Positions 58,639-64,000 of a stretch of 64,000 nucleotides of DNA are shown piece after piece. Below the pieces are notes generated by a model that saw nothing but the letters and a program-made list of their open reading frames with translations, was not told the DNA's origin and ran no database searches. Every line of letters begins with the position of its first letter. Position 1 is the stretch's first letter. A program made the translations under genes and the position numbers. The DNA is from Artocarpus heterophyllus (lineage: Eukaryota; Streptophyta; Magnoliopsida; Rosales; Moraceae): assembly GCA_025403435.1 (NCBI GenBank), contig CM046327.1:10904218-10968217 (forward strand), written 5' to 3'.

Positions 58639-59183
58639 ATTAGGATAGGGTTTTTAGCACATTTATCCCTTAAACCTTTAGTATTTTTGCAATGCGGATT
58701 CTAAACTTTTTTTTGCTGCAATTTGAGTCCCTAAACTTAACAAAGTGTGACAATTAAGCCCTAATAATAAATTTCTTTCAAAACTAAGATGAAAACGAAC
58801 ACGTGAGATGCACGTGACCTATTTAGAACATCTATGTACCTCGTTTACTTTTAGTAAGAGAAATTATTTGATTCTTTTTCCATAAAAGAAAAAACAAAAG
58901 AAATTATATAATTGTTAATAACGTTTTTAACAATTTTGTTAGTTTATATGTATATTTTAATCATTGTAATTCTTAAATTTTTGTACCCTCCCTTTTAAAT
59001 GAGTCATGTATGTCTCGTGTAATATTTTTTCCAGCTTAATTTAACAAACGTTAGTGATTAAGGACTTAATTGTCACTCTTAACTAAATGTAAGGACTTAA
59101 TTGCAATGAAAAAAAGTTTGAGGACCACATCACAAAAAAGCCTAAAGTTTAGGAGATAAATGTGTCAAAAACCTATTAGGATA
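58639..59183. mobile_element. Mutator-type long-TIR MITE with 9-bp target duplication
   Basis: The element (58648-59174, 527 bp) has inverted arms of about 130 bp. Left-arm words GCACATTTATCCCTTAAAC, TTTGAGTCCCTAAACTTA and TGTGACAATTAAGCCCTAA are mirrored on the right (GGAGATAAATGTGTC, AAATGTAAGGACTTAATTGC, TTAAGGACTTAATTGTCAC). ATTAGGATA occurs immediately on both sides (58639-58647 and 59175-59183). A perfect 9-bp duplication with long arms is the hallmark of Mutator-like elements. It encodes nothing and must depend on a transposase elsewhere. Confidence 0.85.
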
Positions 59184-59966
59184 TGTTAATAACTCCCTTT
59201 GAATTTGGTCAACCCACTTATGGACCCCTAAAAACAGTTTACGTCTAACATCTCTCACTCGTACATATAGTGGGTGCAAAACATACATCTCTCCTATCAT
59301 TTTTCACATTGCTCTATTCATACTAGATAAATAGCTCATGCGACCATCAAGCCACCTGTAAATAAAAGCTTAGGTGAACTATATCAAATCTCATAAAGAC
59401 CAACATAGAACATCCCCTTAAAGAGTCTCGTCGCACTCTAAATCTATTTAGCCATATCAAATTTTGCATCTCCAATCTCTCTACTTAGTATATATACAAA
59501 TATCCACAAGAGCCATTCATAAACCTACCTTAGTATTTATTTCGTAATTATTTTTTTTTATCTAGAAGCAACATAATTTGTTGACAATGAACATAAAACT
59601 TAGATGTGTTACTAAATAATCTTCCATTCGTCCTTTACAACTTAGTTTTAGTTTAATCGCTTTCCCAACAATGCCCTTTTAGGTTGCTTCAGACATGACC
59701 ATAGGAAACACGTCAAAGTAACATACATTAAACCTCCACTTTGTGACATAGTCAAATGTCACATAGGGCTTAAGTAAATTAGTGGAATTAATATAAGAAA
59801 TAATGATACATAAGGACTCTTGATGACGACTTCTTTGTGTCGCGTAATTGGACGCGGTCGTCTCAAATAGTAACGTGCATAAAAGTGTAGATGCGATCTC
59901 ATATGGATTGTGTAATTTTTATTAATTTACCGAAATTAATCCTTTCTAAAATTAATTGAAGTATTG
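59184..59966. other. Intergenic DNA
   Basis: No supported feature. Confidence 0.45.
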
Positions 59967-59969
59967 TTT

Positions 59970-60000
<31 letters not shown>

Positions 60001-60004
60001 GGGG
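59967..60004. repeat. T13-G25 homopolymer block
   Basis: Thirteen T (59967-59979) are followed directly by twenty-five G (59980-60004). Such a G run is rare in AT-rich plant DNA, can form G-quadruplex and is error-prone in sequencing. Confidence 0.9.
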
Positions 60005-63000
60005 TTCAATATAAAACTAATGTGAATTGAATTGAAATATATAAAAATAAATTAAAAGGGCATTTAAATTAAAAAAAAAACAAAATGAAATTTTAAAATG
60101 ATAATGAATCAGGTTAAAAGTTTATTCTTCGCCATTTAATAATAATTATGCATTGAATCTCAAAATTATTTCCAAATTTATGTTGAAACTGCCAATAGTG
60201 CATACTAATAAGCTCTATTATCTTAATCTTTCCTTACCAAGTAGACTTAATAAGACAAGCACTCTATTAAATCCCTTTCTATTAAATTACCTAGGCGAAA
60301 CTCTCTACGTTCAATCTAACGGAAGCATTAAGTTGAGAAAGATAGATTGATCTAAATAACAAATACACAAGCTTGGTTCATTCAATCTAGATTATGTTCT
60401 ACATTACAATCACACAAAAGCCTCGTCGCAATCATGGATCACAATTTGCCACTAATGGTTTAAATTCAATACAATTATAAATCAAGATTTTTAACTTAGC
60501 ATTAGACAATTTTCTAGTTTCATTTAGTTGGCCACCTAAACAATAGAAGAAAATAAGCATGAACATTAATTATAGTGAAACATACGCAATCTTAATTGAA
60601 ACTTAGAGAATAACTCACATAATCAATCGCATAATCATACTTAAGGTTTTGAATTTACCTTTAACTACAAATAAATTTAACTAAACATAATTAAATTACA
60701 CAACAATAACATTACAATAATAATAAAAATACAAAAGAAAGAGTTTAAAAATGACCCAACATGTCTGGCAGATCCACTATGCACACTGACACCACTCTTT
60801 AACTCTCAAAATATTACAAAGTAAAAACACTCTAAAAGAAAATAAAACGTTCCAACCAAAAGACTGAAACTTTCAAAAACTAAAAAGAACTAAAATTATT
60901 TCAGCCAAATAGCCAGAACTTCACTTCCTTAGTTAAAAAATAAATAAATAAATAAATAAAACTCTCTTTTGTTGAAGGCCTTGCAATTGTATTTATAATG
61001 AACAGTCCTTGGTCAGATGAGCTGGCAGACGACGTAGAAATTAATAATAAAATATTAAAGTCTAAGGGTAGGTGATATAATGCTTGATTATTTAATCCAT
61101 TTGCTTGAAAACGGAAGACAATACTATTGATGAGAACAGCTGTTATCCACTGGCGAATTTAGTTCTAAACTCAGCTTTGGAATGGGATTTAATGCAGCAC
61201 AACAGAGAAAAGGAAAGAGACGCGAGTGTCTCAGCCTTTGGATGTACGAATCCAGACCGATCACACTGGATTAGAGGGCCCCAGTTTTACTGTTTCCTTG
61301 CACTAATGTTTTCTGTTATTGACTTTGATTTTAAATATAGTGACAATTCAACCTAGAGTAACTAATTATTGTACAAAATAAAATTCCTAAAATAGAGTAA
61401 ATATTTTGAATACTTATTTAACATAAAACTAAAAGCACACTACCAAATAAACATAAAATTTAATTAAACTTACATTTTTAAATCTATTTTACAAAAGTTA
61501 ATTATTTAACATGTAAAATTACTACTAAAAATTATCAAAAATATAATTAAACATAAAATCATAATAAAAATACATAATTAATATATTTCATAAACAACAC
61601 ACTAAAATACTAAAGACCCACAAAAATGCTTAATTAGAGGATTTAGTAACCAATACAAATGCTAAATAAATGATTTAAAACCTTGTAAAACTTGTATTTT
61701 TACATGTTATCTAAATACCCCTAAACTTAACATTTTGTTTATCCTCAAGCAAAAGAAAGAAAAACTAAAATTAAAAACACATAAAAACACACGCGAATTG
61801 AGTTGATATTCTGAAAGCTAGCGTCCAAGATTTCATAGACTATATAGCTCAAGAAAAATTCAAAACATTGTGAACGCAAATATTTTTATCCCAAATGTTT
61901 ACTCTATACTTCCTAGTTCTTCTGAGTATGCGTGTGAATAACCAATTACACTTAGTTGACGCAGCCCAGATTAGTTTATACAAATCAATGATTTAAAACA
62001 GATTTAAGTGCAAAAGTTGGGACTCTATAGGCTTTGCTTTCATATTTCTCTATACTAATGTAGACTAACATAATAGTTAGGATCATTAGAACTTAGTTGA
62101 ACTTGTAATGTATGGCTTAGATAATGGGTGGGATATTTAGATACAAGTGTGATTCAAAATCACCAATAAAACATACATTTATTTGTAGACCTTTAAGAGC
62201 ACAAAATTAGATCCCAAATTACATAACAACCCCAAAGTTGAATTCTGCTTTCTTCTAATGTCATCTACTTTTATTATGTTTCATTTTTTTTCTTTTGATC
62301 TTATTATTATTATTTTTCTTTTGTCTTCTCTCTCTCCTTTTTTTTAATAATTGATATATAACAATACAAAATAGTATATCACAACACCACCCTTCCTCCC
62401 ATTTACAAGAATAAACTTCAAAATATAGTATAGACTGAAAAACTTGACTTATAAGTGAAGGTTTAAAACTGAATAGAAAATAAATAAAGGCTAAGTTAAA
62501 ATTTGTAATTGACAAAGAAGAGAGAAAATATTAGGCCCAAATGGATGACTAGAGATTAAATGTGTATACTGGTAGGCACAGAAAGGCTGAAACGGTCTAA
62601 AGATGGCCTAACTTACATCTAAATGTTATGTAGCCTAAGATTTCACCTCAAGAGATAATCAAACAAGTTCTAGAGATATGAGATTAAAAAGAGTTACTGA
62701 ATTACATAAATATTCTTTAAGTATGCAAACAACCAAGTGATCATGTTTATGTGAAATTAAGCGTCAGAGTTGTCATACACACAAACATAATGTTTAGCAT
62801 TTTTAGGAGCTATAGACATTTCAAAACAGGTTTTATCATTGACCTTAGACATCAACTCAAAACAAAACTTAAAAACAAAACATTCCTAAAAAAATAAAAA
62901 ATAAAACCAAAAGAAACAAAAAAATAGACAAAATTTAAAATTTTTGAATTTTTGTTTTTTTTTGGTCCCATACCCCCAAACTTAAACTGAACATTGTTCT

Positions 63001-63257
63001 CAATCTTTAAAAGATAAAGAAAAGATAAAGAACAAAAGACGTACCTAATCGATTTGAGGTTATGACATTTTCATTTTTCAATTTTTTTAATTTTTTAATT
63101 AATTCTTTTAATTTCTTTTTACCTGTCAGATATAAATGCAGAAGAACAATGTAACATTAATAGAATATAATATGTTATAGACATGATGGGGATACATTGC
63201 GAGAGTACAAAGACATTTCGAGAGTAAAAGAACTCCATATAATCTGCTATCGTAATC
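60005..63257. repeat. AT-rich repeat-like region
   Basis: About 61380-61700 resembles 32010-32640. Phrases such as CCCCCAAACTTAAACT (near 62972) and CTAAACTTAACATTTTG (near 61732) recall the noncoding parts of minus-strand gypsy elements; this is recall, not proof. An AAAT run is at about 60940-60960. The open frames 60153-60350, 61105-61356 and 62261-62515 have no recognised similarity. Confidence 0.3.
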
Positions 63258-64000
63258 ATGCATGCATGTAAACAAACTATAAAATGCAACATAGAGACAA
63301 AAGAGAAGAGAGAAAAAAATGGCATCGTGTTACTAGCATACAATAGCGACAATGGAGGTCAAGAAAATACATGGTTCCTTGACACTAGTACGAGTATCCA
63401 CATGTGTGGAAATAAAAGCATGTTCGTAGAGCTCAACGAATTGGTAAGTAGCTATGTGCCTTTTGGAGATGATTCTAAAATACTAGTGAAAGGGAAAGGT
63501 AACATCCTTTTTCAACATAAGACGGAAGTCACCAGTTCATTTCAAATGTCTATTATATACCCAATATGAAAAGCAACATGTTAAGCCTAGGTCAACTCCT
63601 AGAAAAAGGATATGATATTCATATGAAAGATTATAGTCTTTTTATAAGAGGTAATGAGGGAAACTTAATTACCAAGGTGAAAATGTCAAATAACAGTATG
63701 TTTTCTTTGAATATACAACATGTTACTACAAAGTGTTTAAAGGCTTGTTACAAAGATACAGCTTGGCTTTGGCATCTTCGATTTAGACATCTAAACTTTG
63801 GAGGATTGGAGTTATTATTCAAGAAATAGATGGTGAAAGGATTACCATGCATTAGACATCCTGGCCAACTATGCGAAGGATGTTTACTAGGAAACAATTC
63901 AAAAAAAGCTTTCTAAAAGAGTCCAATTTGAGAGCTCAAAAGCCACTTGAATACACATGTGTATGGTCCAATCAAGCCAAGCTCTCTTAGTCAAAACAAT
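63258..64000 (+). pseudogene. Copia element D, protease to pre-integrase, runs off window
   Basis: Protease is at about 63366-63480 (ENTWFLDTSTSIHMCG; DTSTS in place of DSGAS) and continues as FGDDSKILVKGKGNI. After a frameshift come MLSLGQLLEKGYDIHMKD and the pre-integrase zinc site (WHLRFRHLNFGGLELL, then HPGQLCEGCLLGN after a stop near 63827). The remainder (to 64000) is broken but matches the same region of elements B and C closely enough to place it in their family. It is truncated by the window edge. Confidence 0.8.

Noticed and set aside
1..64000. tRNA, rRNA, CRISPR arrays, riboswitches
   Set aside because: None could be supported by eye. The recurring TGGTATCA motifs are retrotransposon primer sites, not tRNA genes.

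Overview
The window reads as a gene-poor, AT-rich piece of a plant nuclear genome, probably a eudicot. The evidence is plant-type split genes, a plant R2R3-MYB factor, a plant tubulin-folding cofactor C, Ty1/copia retrotransposons primed by initiator-Met tRNA, a plant LINE with a terminal RNase H, and many small inverted-repeat (MITE) elements. Nothing bacterial, organellar or CRISPR-like is present. Only two genes look intact.

Layout. 1-3.3 kb is noncoding, with one orphan exon-like segment (1963-2046) resembling the chloroplast lycopene-cyclase-like protein CruP. 3.34-7.25 kb holds the first gene, tubulin-folding cofactor C (TFCC/PORCINO). Its coding part is one uninterrupted exon (6145-7248), and a long 5'UTR intron carrying two MITEs probably precedes it. 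10.8-16.0 kb is a structurally complete copia element (A) with LTRs, PBS, PPT and a 5-bp target duplication, but its gag-pol is broken. 16.0-17.4 kb is an unclassified repeat with a degenerate tandem tail. 18.5-28.0 kb is a large inverted pair of related, decayed copia elements (B on the minus strand, C on the plus strand) that meet at a shared, truncated LTR-LTR junction. 29.3-31.1 kb is a second, smaller inverted structure built from copia 3' ends, interrupted by a TRIM element.

31-47 kb is mostly intergenic DNA with several long-TIR MITEs, microsatellites, a 53-bp triple repeat and a copia RNase H scrap. 47.1-48.7 kb holds the second gene, a three-exon R2R3-MYB close to the MYB53/92/93 group (subgroup 24). 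51.9-57.0 kb has a possible LINE ORF1 remnant, a second copy of the tandem-tail repeat and a 5'-truncated LINE (reverse transcriptase, zinc-binding region, RNase H). 57.7-59.2 kb has a MITE, a copia gag scrap and a Mutator-type MITE with a perfect 9-bp target duplication. 60-63.2 kb is AT-rich repeat-like DNA, and a further copia copy (D), related to B/C, runs off the right edge.

The two genes are unrelated in function and far apart: one assists tubulin heterodimer assembly, the other is a transcription factor. The rest is a record of nested transposition. I found no convincing new biological system. The most unusual structures are the two inverted retroelement arrangements and the shared repeat families. 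All similarities were judged by eye from the sequence, and no search was run.
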